Shown: piece by piece, positions 26,789 to 35,664 of the stretch
How positions within the stretch are numbered: the stretch's first letter is position 1
Layout of the letters: every line of letters starts with the position of its first letter
Origin: Alphaproteobacteria bacterium
GTDB taxonomy: Bacteria; Pseudomonadota; Alphaproteobacteria; Rhodobacterales; Rhodobacteraceae
Reading direction: 5' to 3'
DNA: 64,000 nucleotides
Assembly: GCA_030431825.1 (NCBI GenBank)
Contig: JAUIIJ010000006.1
Location: 1 to 64,000, forward strand
Notes under the pieces: model-generated
Seen by the model: the letters and a program-made list of their open reading frames with translations, nothing else
What the model was told of the DNA's origin: nothing
Database searches by the model: none
Program-made: the position numbers and the translations under genes

Positions 26789-27067
26789 ATGATGAACGAT
26801 CCTGCCGACACGCGATTCCTGAGCGCGCTGCAACTGGCGCTCGCCGACAGTGACGACCCCGATTGCGAGCGTTGCAGCGCCGCCGTGAACCAGGCCCTCG
26901 CGACAGGCGCCCCGCCCGATTTGCGCGCGGCGCGCATCAGCATGGACTCGCTTCCTGACCAGCTCCGGGACAGGATAATGGCGCAGGTGCACGCACGGAT
27001 GGCTTCGGATCTGTCGGCGATCTGGGACTTGATGCCAGGAGCCCCGCGCACCCGGCGACCCAACTGA
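26789..27067 (+). CDS. Small hypothetical protein
   Basis: A 92-aa frame with typical codon use, divergent from the coiled-coil gene; a ribosome binding site is plausible (CGGAGGCATTGCC before the ATG pair). It has two cysteines in DCERCSAAV and an amphipathic helix in LPDQLRDRIMAQVHARM. No known domain is recognised. It is a moderately supported gene. Confidence 0.5.
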   Translation: MMNDPADTRFLSALQLALADSDDPDCERCSAAVNQALATGAPPDLRAARISMDSLPDQLRDRIMAQVHARMASDLSAIWDLMPGAPRTRRPN

Positions 27068-27622
27068 GAACTTCAGGGCCATGTCTGTCCCGGTCTGAAC
27101 GGCTGCGTCAAACACCGGACCCTTCTCCCTAGAGCTTCCGTCGATTGAATGGGAAGCAGACTAGCGCCGTTATTTCCGCCCGCGCAAACGAAACTGCGTG
27201 CGAAAAAGCGGATTCATGCCAGAAACAGAAGATCCGTAAAGTTTCGTTACGCCTGGAGAGGACTTAACGTAACGCATTGTTCCAAAATAATTTTATCTGC
27301 GCGACCCGGCGCCGCAATATCCGGGCACTTGTCATTCGCCCGCTTGATTCGCGCGGCAATCCCGCCCGCGATCATCTGGCGCACATCGCCGTGAGTGGCG
27401 AACCTATTGGCCGCGCACAACCTACCGCGCGAATGTCAGCGTCGATGGAATGAATGGTAAAGCCCCGGATCGGGCCGTGGATGCCAAGACATTCGGTAGA
27501 CATTCATTACGCCCCAATCCATCTGTCACAAGGCCCGGTCTCGGTCGTCGCGATGTCTTGTAGCGGAACAGGGGCCGCAGCCGCCTGTCATTTCCTGCCT
27601 CGCCGGGGCGTCGTCTGATCGC
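27068..27622. other. 555-bp intergenic region
   Basis: There is no convincing gene; an 81-codon plus-strand frame (27149-27394) has poor codon bias and no ribosome binding site. An inverted repeat CGTTACG (27245-27251) / CGTAACG (27268-27274) with a 16-bp spacer lies in an AT-richer patch and could be an operator. Nothing else is seen. Confidence 0.4.
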
Positions 27623-28402
27623 TCAGAACTGCATGTTCAGGGCAAAGTAGATCTGCCATTCCGGCTGCCCGATCCCTTCGTGGGCGATGTTGTATTGCGG
27701 CTCGACAAACATGTTGTAGACGGTGTCGTTGGCCTTGATCACCTTTCCCAGCCGCAGACCAAGCGGCATGCTGTAATCACCGTTGTTCAGGTCGAACGTC
27801 CATAAAGGCGCGCCGCCGGTATACCAACCCTGGCCAAGCTGGTAGAACGCAAAGGGTTGAACAGCGGCGAGTTTCACTCTCTCGCGCCCGTTGGTGTCGC
27901 CGACACCGTTTTGATAAGTCAACAGGTAGCCATACTGAAACTTCGAACTCGTCGCGTTGAAATAGACATTGGCGATGCCCAACTGCCACTGATCATTGCC
28001 CAACCGGTCATCCTGGGCCGTGGGCGCAACGATCTGGGGACCGATGGCAAAGCTGATGTCCGGGTTGGCAGATTCGAACAGATATGCGGCAAAGATACTG
28101 ATATCACCCAGATCGGTCACATCGTTCATGTCCGTGCCGACAGGCAGGGTGTTGACCGGCACCGACACGCGCATGAGCCACGTACTGTCCCCTAAGGAAA
28201 GCGGCGTGGCGTAGCGTATGACGAACTGGTTGGCGGTCTCGTCGCTGTCACCGGTCAGCGCGCCGATATAGTAGTTCTGCAGGTTGAGGGCCTGGATTTT
28301 GGCCAAGGGGTTGTTGGCTTGGGCGGCGGCGTCCTGCGCGGTCGAGACATCAGCGCTGGACATCGCGGCGACGGTAAGCATCGCGAGTAGAGCTTTCTTC
28401 AT
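27623..28402 (-). CDS. Outer-membrane beta-barrel protein (transporter-like)
   Basis: A 259-aa protein starting MKKALLAMLTVAAMSSADVS with a signal peptide and probable cleavage before QDAAAQ. The mature part is a series of alternating amphipathic strands (WLMRVSVPVNTL, DISFAIGPQIVAP, FQYGYLLTYQNG) and ends with the Phe-terminal sequence YFALNMQF recognised by the BAM machinery. This predicts a barrel of about 10-12 strands. The cargo is unknown. It is monocistronic. A longer frame to 28489 is unlikely, since the signal peptide would then be internal. Confidence 0.78.
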   Translation of the reverse strand: MKKALLAMLTVAAMSSADVSTAQDAAAQANNPLAKIQALNLQNYYIGALTGDSDETANQFVIRYATPLSLGDSTWLMRVSVPVNTLPVGTDMNDVTDLGDISIFAAYLFESANPDISFAIGPQIVAPTAQDDRLGNDQWQLGIANVYFNATSSKFQYGYLLTYQNGVGDTNGRERVKLAAVQPFAFYQLGQGWYTGGAPLWTFDLNNGDYSMPLGLRLGKVIKANDTVYNMFVEPQYNIAHEGIGQPEWQIYFALNMQF

Positions 28403-28599
28403 TGAAATGCTGTCCCTTCTGGTTGTCTTGATCCGATCTTCGCTCAGCTTAACCCAGACTCGTTGCGCGACCAGATAAATATTGCGCATCGCCTCTCGTT
28501 CTCATCTCACTGCGCTATTTTTGTGGGTCATGCCCGCCTCCGGCCCCAGTGTCCCACAGACAAGGGCCGGTCTCGCGGCGACCTTGACGCGCAGCCTGA

Positions 28600-29268
28600 T
28601 TAAAATGCGGATCGCTGATGGACGTTCGGGCGATCGGCAATCAGAGCGACAAGCCCCAGCCCAATGAAGATTCCGCCGACACCGTAACTGCCCAACTTCC
28701 CGAACACACCAGATCCGGACAGGAATCTGGATGCTCCGCTCGCGGCAAGCGCATAGGCCGTATCGGTCGCTGCAGCCATGGCAACAAATACCGCGCCAAG
28801 CGCCATGCTCTGAGCGGCGATATTCCCCGTCGCAGTCATGAATTGCGGAAGAAAGGCCGCAAAGAAAATGGTGGTCTTGGGGTTCAGGAGCGCGACAAAG
28901 AACCCGTCACGGAAAATCCGCATCACCGATTTAGGGGCTGGCTTCACACTCATTCTCGCGGTCTTGCGCGCGTCCCGTATCGTCTTCACCCCAAGATACA
29001 CGAGATAGGCCGCCCCAGCCCATTTGACCAATGTGAAAGCGACCGCGGACACAGCAAAAAGTGCGGCCAGCCCCAAAGACGCACCCATAGCATTTCCAAA
29101 GTTTCCCAATGCCACGCCACCGACCGATGCCAGGCCATATTGTCTGCCCTGAAGACTGCTGCGCGCGACGATGTAGAGAACACTCGGTCCGGGAGTAACG
29201 GCAAGGATGAAACTTGCGAGGAGAAATGCACCGAGAATGGATCCGGAAGGCAGCAGTTCGGTCATCAT
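28600..29268 (-). CDS. LysE-family amino-acid exporter
   Basis: A 222-aa inner-membrane protein with about six hydrophobic segments. The family signature FILAVTPGPSVLYIVARSSL is at the N-terminus, with the later NPKTTIFFAAFLPQF. I start it at MMTELLPSG (29268); the frame is open far upstream, but only as the antisense of the peptidase gene. RhtB/LysE proteins export amino acids or related small molecules. It is divergent from the M20 hydrolase and could release excess amino acids made by it. Confidence 0.85.
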   Translation of the reverse strand: MMTELLPSGSILGAFLLASFILAVTPGPSVLYIVARSSLQGRQYGLASVGGVALGNFGNAMGASLGLAALFAVSAVAFTLVKWAGAAYLVYLGVKTIRDARKTARMSVKPAPKSVMRIFRDGFFVALLNPKTTIFFAAFLPQFMTATGNIAAQSMALGAVFVAMAAATDTAYALAASGASRFLSGSGVFGKLGSYGVGGIFIGLGLVALIADRPNVHQRSAF

Positions 29269-29502
29269 GTCAGTCGGATTCGCTTCGTTTTCATTTCCAC
29301 TTTTCGTTAGCAGAGTTTCGCGGCAATACAGAGCTATTTCGGTATGCGTTCTCCCGAGCACGATGCAGCTCGCGCGCGGCGCGGCAGGCACCTGGGCTGG
29401 CCTTGGGCTTTGCTTGCCAAAGCAGTCGCCGCACCACGACACGCCTTGACCTCGCCGTTGGAGAAGGACAACAACTTGTGCGGAATATCGGGGGAACTGC
29501 GC

Positions 29503-30849
29503 ATGACTGCCTTGACGCTTGATGAGAACATTGCCGCGCGAATAGCACAGGCGGTGGATGATGGTTTCGATGCGCAGATCGGATTCCTCCGCGATTTTGT
29601 CGCGATACCCAGCCTGCGTTTTCAGGAGGGGCCGGCGCAGGACTTTATCGCCGATGCCCTGCGTGCGCGCGGTTACAGTGTCGATGACTGGACGATCCGG
29701 CTCGCCGATCTGGAACCGTTGCCCGGCTTTGGTCCGATCATGGGTGATTTTTCCCGCGCAAGGAGCGTTGTCGGCACGCATCACCCGGTCGAGGTCAAGG
29801 GCCGCTCGCTGATCCTTCAGGGCCATCTTGACGTTGTCCCGGAAGGCCCGACCGAAATGTGGACCCATCCGCCCTTTGATCCGGTGATCGAGGATGGCTG
29901 GATGTATGGGCGCGGTGCGGGCGACATGAAGGCTGGCACCGTCGCCGCCATTTTCGCGCTTGACGCTCTGGCCCGCGCCGGGGTCGAACCGGCGGCACGG
30001 GTGCATGTCCAGTCGGTGATCGAAGAGGAAAGCACCGGGCTTGGCGCACTCTCCACGCTGCAGCGCGGCTATCGCGCCGACGCGGCGGTCCTGCCGGAGC
30101 CGTCGGACTTTACCATCAATCGCGCGCAGGTCGGGGCGCTCTGGTTCCGCCTGCGCCTGCGTGGCCGTCCGGTGCATGTCGCCGTTGCGGGCGAGGGATC
30201 GAATGCGATCCTGGCTGCCCATGACGTGATTCGCGCCTTGCAGGGGCTGGAGGCCGACTGGAACGCCCGTGCAGCGCAGCATCCCGTCTACGGTGATGTC
30301 GCGCATCCGCTGAATTTCAACGCCGGCAAAATCTCGGGCGGCGACTGGGCGTCGAGCGTGCCGGCATGGTGCGACGTGGATTGCCGCATGGGCGTATTGC
30401 CCGGACAGGACCTTGCAGAGGCCCGTGCCGAGATCGAAGCCTGCGTTGCCGCCGCGTCGCGCGACCATCCCTTCCTGTCAAACACCCCGCCCCAGGTGAT
30501 CTGGAACGGCTTCCAGGCCGAGGGGTATGTCCTGGGCGCGGATGCCGATCCGGCGCTGGGCGTCATGCAATCCGCCTATGCCCGCACCTTTCAAACCGAC
30601 GCACCCCTGCAGGAGCGCAAGATGACGGCGTTGACCGATACCCGTTTTTACGGGCTCTATTACGGTATCCCCGCGTTCTGTATCGGTCCGCGCGCCGAAA
30701 ACATCCACGGGTTCGATGAACGGGTCGATCTGCAATCGGTCCGCGATCTGACGCGCATGCTTGCCTTTTTCATTGCCGAATGGTGCGGTTTAAACCCCCG
30801 GAACCAGCGCGATGCGGCTGACGGTTGCGGCGTCGACCGCCTCGGCTGA
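29503..30849 (+). CDS. M20-family deacylase/peptidase (ArgE/DapE type)
   Basis: A 448-aa zinc hydrolase starting MTALTLDENI (GGGGAACTGCGC before the ATG). The metal ligands are in GHLDVVPEG and GAGDMKAG, and the general base pair is in VIEEESTGLG. This group removes acyl groups from amino acids or cleaves small peptides. The last ~20 codons overlap, tail to tail, the 3' end of the penicillin acylase gene by 60 bp. It belongs to a run of amide-bond hydrolases around a Dpp-type importer. Confidence 0.88.
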   Translation: MTALTLDENIAARIAQAVDDGFDAQIGFLRDFVAIPSLRFQEGPAQDFIADALRARGYSVDDWTIRLADLEPLPGFGPIMGDFSRARSVVGTHHPVEVKGRSLILQGHLDVVPEGPTEMWTHPPFDPVIEDGWMYGRGAGDMKAGTVAAIFALDALARAGVEPAARVHVQSVIEEESTGLGALSTLQRGYRADAAVLPEPSDFTINRAQVGALWFRLRLRGRPVHVAVAGEGSNAILAAHDVIRALQGLEADWNARAAQHPVYGDVAHPLNFNAGKISGGDWASSVPAWCDVDCRMGVLPGQDLAEARAEIEACVAAASRDHPFLSNTPPQVIWNGFQAEGYVLGADADPALGVMQSAYARTFQTDAPLQERKMTALTDTRFYGLYYGIPAFCIGPRAENIHGFDERVDLQSVRDLTRMLAFFIAEWCGLNPRNQRDAADGCGVDRLG

Positions 30850-33087
30850 ATAGTGCATCGGAACGTAATCGCCAGCCGCCCACATCGGCGCCAGGTCGTC
30901 GTAATGTGTACTGCCCGGCACTCCGGACTGTCCGGGCGCATTGATCCAGACGCTGTTGTCCCAGGCACCGACATCGACCACCATCCGAACCGACGCGCCG
31001 GTTTGCACGCGGAAGTCCGACGCGTCGTAATGGCCAAGCATCACGGTCGTGCTGCTGCCGCCGGTACTCAGGGGGCCAACGTCGTGGCCGGTGCCAAGGG
31101 GCGTCAGGGCATGACGGAAATATCCCTTGTGCAGGTCGCCCCAGCGCCAGCCGGCAGGATCGTCTCCGAAGCGTTCGACGGCCTCCTGCCAGGCGGCGGC
31201 AAGGGTGTCAGTCAATAGCGTCTCGCGGTCGCCCAATCGCTCGGCCAGCGCCGCGCGCGCTCCTGTCAGGGCGCGCAGGACGGTGGGAATGTTGCCCGGA
31301 ACGAGGAAACGGCGCAGATCCGGGTCGGGGGCAAGCGCATCAAGCAGGGCGGGCCGAAGGTGCCGCGACAGCCACAGCTCGAACAGCAGCGCAGCCGCGC
31401 TGTCGTCGCGCGCGTAGCCGTCCCAGCCGCGCAACAGATCGCGTGCCGGCGCCGGGGCGCCCTCGGGCACCAGCGCGGCAATGCCGGCGGCGGCCGCCGA
31501 GAATGTGTCGCATTGCAAGGCGCAGCTACCCGCCACGTCACGCGCATTTCCGTTGCCGATCATATCCGCGATGCGGTCGGCGCGCCCGTCCTCGAACCAT
31601 TCAAAGCCGATCGGACGTGAATCGTGATCCCAACCTTCGGGGACGTTCATCTCGTTTGCGGAATGGACAAAGCCGCATTCCGGGTTGCGCAGACCGGGCA
31701 GCTCGGCAGCGGTGAAGTAGCCTTCCCATTCGTGGCTGCCATCGCCCGCGACCGGGACCAGCCCGCGCCAGCCGCTGCGACGCGGCACATAGGCGGCGGG
31801 CTGCCAGCAGATATCGCCCGAGGTGTCGGCATAGACCATGTTGACAGATGGCGCGCCCCAGGTTTCGAGACTTTGGCAAAAGCTGCCGACATCGGTGGCG
31901 CGCATGGATTTGAGGCTCGCCATATAGGGCGCGGAGCCGGGATCGGTAAAGACGGTGCGCACCGCAAGCGCGGCTCCGTCAGAGTTCCAGACCACCGGAC
32001 CGTGGCGCGAGAAGCTGAGCGTCAGGTTCTGGTCCGGCGCACCCTTGACGGCAAAGGTTTCGGTCACCTCGGTGAATTGTTCACTGCCGTCACCATACCG
32101 ATAGGATCGCCCCTGGTCGGTGGTTTCATACACCATCACGTCCTCCTGATCCGCGCAGAAGATCGTCAGGCTGAAGGCCGCCTTGCCATTGTGACCGGCC
32201 ATGATGCCCGGCGAAGACGGTTCACCCGCGCCGATGAGGTCGAGGCCCGGACCGGTGAGATGCACCATGTAGCGCAGCGAAGGCGCGGCGTGCTGACGGT
32301 GGGGATCGCTGGCCATGATGGCGCGGCCGGTTTCGGTCATGTCCGGCGCGATGGCCCAGTTGTTCGACCCCTCCATATCGCGATGCACTGTCTTTTTCGC
32401 GTCGACCTGGCTCCATTGCCCTGCCTCATCCAGCGTCGCGGCCAGCCTTTCCTTCGAGAAGGTGACAGGTGCGGTGGCAAGTTCGTAGACCGCGAGCGCG
32501 TTTGCGGGCAGGTCGGCGCGGGCCATCTGCCGCCATTCCTCTGCGGGGACGGGCGGGCTGAGCGGCGCGCGCAGCAGGTCGGTTTCGGGGTCGGCCAGCC
32601 GATGCACCTGCATCCGTGCCAGTTCCGACGCCGCGTTGCGCGACAGGCAATGCGTGCGAATGCGCACGACATCCTCCGCCTGCCAGTGCGCGGGCCGGGT
32701 GCCAAGGGTTTCGAACTCCGGCGGCAGCGGCATTGACCCGGCCAGCACCAGATCGACAGCGGCATTGATACCGTTGGCAAAAGCCGTACAGATCTCTTCC
32801 GCGTCCTCACCGTAGGCAGCCCATTCGGGTGCCATCTCGCCGCGGTAGAGAAACAGCCGCGCGGCGCGGTCCTGCATCAGGTAGCCCGGCCCGAAATCCG
32901 CCGCCAGCAGGCCAAGACCGCGCTTGCGCCACAGGTCGATCTGCCAGAGCCGGTCTCGGGCGGCGTTGAACCCCTGCAGAAAGAACACGTCATGCACCGT
33001 CCCGGCGCGGATGTGAGCGAGGCCCCAGCGATCGATCGCTATGCTGGCCGGGGCGTCGAGGCCGGGCAGGGTCAGGGTGTCGTCCAT
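30790..33087 (-). CDS. Penicillin acylase family amidase (Ntn hydrolase)
   Basis: A 765-aa Ntn-hydrolase. The autocatalytic processing site and nucleophile serine are in MEGSNNWAIAPD (the Ser starts the beta chain). The oxyanion and substrate segments are in DPHRQHAAPSLRY and LIGAGEPSSPGIMAGHN. Family members hydrolyse beta-lactam side chains, acyl-homoserine lactones or other N-acyl compounds. No signal peptide is visible, which suggests a cytoplasmic enzyme, unlike the periplasmic penicillin G and AHL acylases. It follows the IclR gene by 18 bp on the same strand. Confidence 0.88.
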   Translation of the reverse strand: MDDTLTLPGLDAPASIAIDRWGLAHIRAGTVHDVFFLQGFNAARDRLWQIDLWRKRGLGLLAADFGPGYLMQDRAARLFLYRGEMAPEWAAYGEDAEEICTAFANGINAAVDLVLAGSMPLPPEFETLGTRPAHWQAEDVVRIRTHCLSRNAASELARMQVHRLADPETDLLRAPLSPPVPAEEWRQMARADLPANALAVYELATAPVTFSKERLAATLDEAGQWSQVDAKKTVHRDMEGSNNWAIAPDMTETGRAIMASDPHRQHAAPSLRYMVHLTGPGLDLIGAGEPSSPGIMAGHNGKAAFSLTIFCADQEDVMVYETTDQGRSYRYGDGSEQFTEVTETFAVKGAPDQNLTLSFSRHGPVVWNSDGAALAVRTVFTDPGSAPYMASLKSMRATDVGSFCQSLETWGAPSVNMVYADTSGDICWQPAAYVPRRSGWRGLVPVAGDGSHEWEGYFTAAELPGLRNPECGFVHSANEMNVPEGWDHDSRPIGFEWFEDGRADRIADMIGNGNARDVAGSCALQCDTFSAAAAGIAALVPEGAPAPARDLLRGWDGYARDDSAAALLFELWLSRHLRPALLDALAPDPDLRRFLVPGNIPTVLRALTGARAALAERLGDRETLLTDTLAAAWQEAVERFGDDPAGWRWGDLHKGYFRHALTPLGTGHDVGPLSTGGSSTTVMLGHYDASDFRVQTGASVRMVVDVGAWDNSVWINAPGQSGVPGSTHYDDLAPMWAAGDYVPMHYSAEAVDAATVSRIALVPGV

Positions 33088-33105
33088 TGGTATCTCCTTG
33101 TCGCG

Positions 33106-33918
33106 TCAATAGCGGCTGAGCGCGCGCGCCGCATGCTGGCCCGATGCGGCCACGCTGGCGACGAAATCCTCGGGCGTCCAATCCGACAGCGATCCCGCGA
33201 TATGGATTGCCGCCACTGGCGCGCCTGTCGCATCGAGTATTGCAAAACCCATCGCGATCTCGCCGGTCAGGATTTGGTCGAGCGCCAGCGCGTAGCCGTT
33301 CGCCCTTGTCCGGGCGACATTCTCCATGACCTCGGCCACGTCGGTCACGGTATGAGGCGTGAAAGGACGCCGGTCAGAGCGTTCGACCAGTGCATGGGCC
33401 TCCGCCACCGGCAACCGGGCGAGGATGGCCCAGCCGCCCGAGGTGCAAAACGTCGGCACACTGTGCCCGATGATCGATGCGTTGAATGACTGGCGCCGGG
33501 ATTGCAAGCGGCTGGCGTAAATCATGCGCAGGTCGTCAAAAAGCGACAGATCGATCCTTTGGCGCACCTCGGCGCGCAGGTCCTGCAGCACAGGTGTGGC
33601 CTGACGCACCAGGGGGTTGAGTCGCAGGAAGTCGAGCGTGTGGTCCAGCACCCGCACGCCGGGGACGTAACCGTGCCCGCTCGTGTCGCGTTCGATATAC
33701 CGCAGCTTGCGCAGCGTATGGACCATGCGCTGCGCCGCAGAGCGATCGAGGCCCGCGCGCTCGGCAATTTCGCTCAGCTTCAGAGGCCCGGCGGCGTGAT
33801 GAAAGGCGGACAGCACGTCAAACGCCTTTTCGACCGATTGCACGAAGAGAGCACTTGCGCGGTCCTGCTGCTGCAGATCGGGTTTGCCCGGCTCGGCAAG
33901 TGTCGTGTTCCTGGGCAT
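33106..33918 (-). CDS. IclR-family transcriptional regulator
   Basis: A 270-aa regulator starting MPRNTTLAEPG (GGGGGAGAAAGGCGGCG upstream). The N-terminal winged helix (SEIAERAGLDRSAAQRMVHT) is followed by an IclR effector domain. It is divergent from the M81 peptidase gene; the 164-bp gap contains a perfect 8-8-8 dyad. It is co-directional with the acylase gene, so it likely controls both itself plus acylase and the divergent peptide-uptake operon. The effector may be a peptide or an acylated amino acid. Confidence 0.9.
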   Translation of the reverse strand: MPRNTTLAEPGKPDLQQQDRASALFVQSVEKAFDVLSAFHHAAGPLKLSEIAERAGLDRSAAQRMVHTLRKLRYIERDTSGHGYVPGVRVLDHTLDFLRLNPLVRQATPVLQDLRAEVRQRIDLSLFDDLRMIYASRLQSRRQSFNASIIGHSVPTFCTSGGWAILARLPVAEAHALVERSDRRPFTPHTVTDVAEVMENVARTRANGYALALDQILTGEIAMGFAILDATGAPVAAIHIAGSLSDWTPEDFVASVAASGQHAARALSRY

Positions 33919-33986
33919 CGCCGCCTTTCTCCCCCTGCGCAGGTCGCACCCCATTGACTTCGCGTCAATCTGCGTCCTACGCTTGT

Positions 33987-34010
33987 CATACGATGATGCG
34001 GTATCGTATG
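33987..34010. promoter_or_regulatory. Probable IclR operator
   Basis: CATACGAT (33987-33994) and ATCGTATG (34003-34010) are a perfect inverted repeat with an 8-bp spacer, in the divergent promoter region between iclR and the M81 gene. Its position 70-75 bp from each start codon suits control of both directions. Confidence 0.7.
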
Positions 34011-34082
34011 GCAATACCTTGCTGGAGTATCCCGCAGCGCGAAACTGCGGATTGCCAGATCGGGAACGCACGGGGGACATAG

Positions 34083-35603
34083 ATGACAAAGCGCGTCGCG
34101 CTGGCTGGGTTTCTGCATGAAACCAATACGTTCGCTCCTACAATGGCGCGGCTCCAGGACTTTGTGCAGGGTGGCGGCTACATGCCCATGGCGCGCGGTC
34201 AGGCGCTGATCGAGCAAAGTCGGGACATCAACCTAGGCATCGGGGGTGCGGTCCAGGTGGCCGAAGCCGAAGGCTGGGATACCGTGCCGATCCTCTGGGC
34301 CGGTGCCATCCCCTCGGCGCATGTGACGCGCGACGCCTACGAAACGATCAGCGACGAAATTGTCACGGGCGTGCGAGATGCGGGCCCGGTTGACGGTCTC
34401 TTCGTCGATCTGCACGGCGCGATGGTGGCCGAACACGAAGATGACGGCGAAGGTCGCCTGCTGGCCCGTCTGCGCGAGACGGTGGGGCCGGACGTGCCCA
34501 TCGCCGCGGCGCTCGACCTGCATGGCAATATCACCGAAGAGATGGTCGCCGCAGCGGACGTGCTGGTGGGATTTCGCACCTATCCGCATGTAGACATGGC
34601 CGAGACCGGAATGCGCGCGGCGTCGATGCTGCGCGAACTGATGGCGGGCGCGCGACCGGCAAAGGCGTTCCGCAGATTGCCTTTTCTCGTGCCCATCGCC
34701 TGGCAGAGCACGCTGGCGGAACCGGGACGCAGGCTTTACGCGCTGGCAGCGGATTGCGAGGGAGAGAACGTACCCTCGACCTCTTTCTTCTTTGGCTTCC
34801 CGGCAGCGGATTTCCCGGGCTGCGGCCCAACCGTGGTGGCCTATGGCACCACGCAGGCCGACGCGGACGCCGCCGCCGACACGATCGAGGCGGCGGTATT
34901 GAACGCCGAGCCGGAGCTTGCGGGCAAGGCATACGACCCCGAAGAAGGCGTGCGCGAGGCCATGCGCATCGCCAAGGGTGCCAAGCGCCCGGTCGTCATT
35001 GCGGATACCCAGGACAATCCCGGCGCCGGCGGCGACAGCAACACCACGGGCATGCTGCGTGCGCTGGTCTCCGAAGGGGCGACACGCGCGGCACTCGGCA
35101 ACATGGTCGACCCCCGCGCCGCCGCCGCCGCCCATGCGGCGGGCGAAGGCGCCGAGATCGAGATCGCCATTGGCGGCTTTTCGAACGTGCCGGGCGACGC
35201 GCCTTTCGAAGGGCGCTTCACGGTCGAAAAGCTGTCTGACGGCAAACTGATTGCCAAGGGGCCATTTTACGGCAGCGCGCCGCTCGATCTGGGGCCTTGC
35301 GCCTGTTTACGGATCGGCGACGTGCGCGTCGTCGTCACCAGCCGCAAGGCGCAGATGGCCGATCGCGAGATGTATCGCTTTGTCGGGATCGAGCCCGAGG
35401 CGCAGGCCATTCTCGTCAACAAGAGTTCGGTGCACTTCCGCGCCGATTTCGATCCGATTGCCGAGACCATTCTGACCTGCACGGCCCCCGGCCCTATGCC
35501 CATAAGCCCCGCCAGCCTGCCGTTCACGCGGCTGGCTCCGGGGATGCGGCTGGAGCCGATGGGCCAGAACTTTGCGCAAGGGGACAGCCTGATAACGACA
35601 TGA
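34083..35603 (+). CDS. M81-family metallopeptidase (MlrC/microcystinase C-like)
   Basis: A 506-aa zinc peptidase. N-terminal LAGFLHETNTFAP and the segments VDLHGAMVAEHEDDGEG and ALDLHGNIT contain the family metal-binding histidines and acidic residues. MlrC finishes degradation of linearised microcystin, but most M81 proteins have unknown small peptide or amide substrates. It is the first gene of the plus-strand operon with a Dpp-type importer (61 bp to the next start). Confidence 0.9.
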   Translation: MTKRVALAGFLHETNTFAPTMARLQDFVQGGGYMPMARGQALIEQSRDINLGIGGAVQVAEAEGWDTVPILWAGAIPSAHVTRDAYETISDEIVTGVRDAGPVDGLFVDLHGAMVAEHEDDGEGRLLARLRETVGPDVPIAAALDLHGNITEEMVAAADVLVGFRTYPHVDMAETGMRAASMLRELMAGARPAKAFRRLPFLVPIAWQSTLAEPGRRLYALAADCEGENVPSTSFFFGFPAADFPGCGPTVVAYGTTQADADAAADTIEAAVLNAEPELAGKAYDPEEGVREAMRIAKGAKRPVVIADTQDNPGAGGDSNTTGMLRALVSEGATRAALGNMVDPRAAAAAHAAGEGAEIEIAIGGFSNVPGDAPFEGRFTVEKLSDGKLIAKGPFYGSAPLDLGPCACLRIGDVRVVVTSRKAQMADREMYRFVGIEPEAQAILVNKSSVHFRADFDPIAETILTCTAPGPMPISPASLPFTRLAPGMRLEPMGQNFAQGDSLITT

Positions 35604-35664
35604 ACCACCTCGCGGAACGGGCACCAAAGACCCCCCGCACTCCAACCATAACAGGGAGAAAGAC

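Noticed and set aside
27149..27394. 81-codon plus-strand frame
   Set aside because: Composition is unlike genuine genes here and there is no ribosome binding site.
29269..30468. Upstream extension of the LysE frame to 622 codons
   Set aside because: It is antisense to the M20 hydrolase and lacks protein-like features; LysE begins at the membrane segment near 29268.
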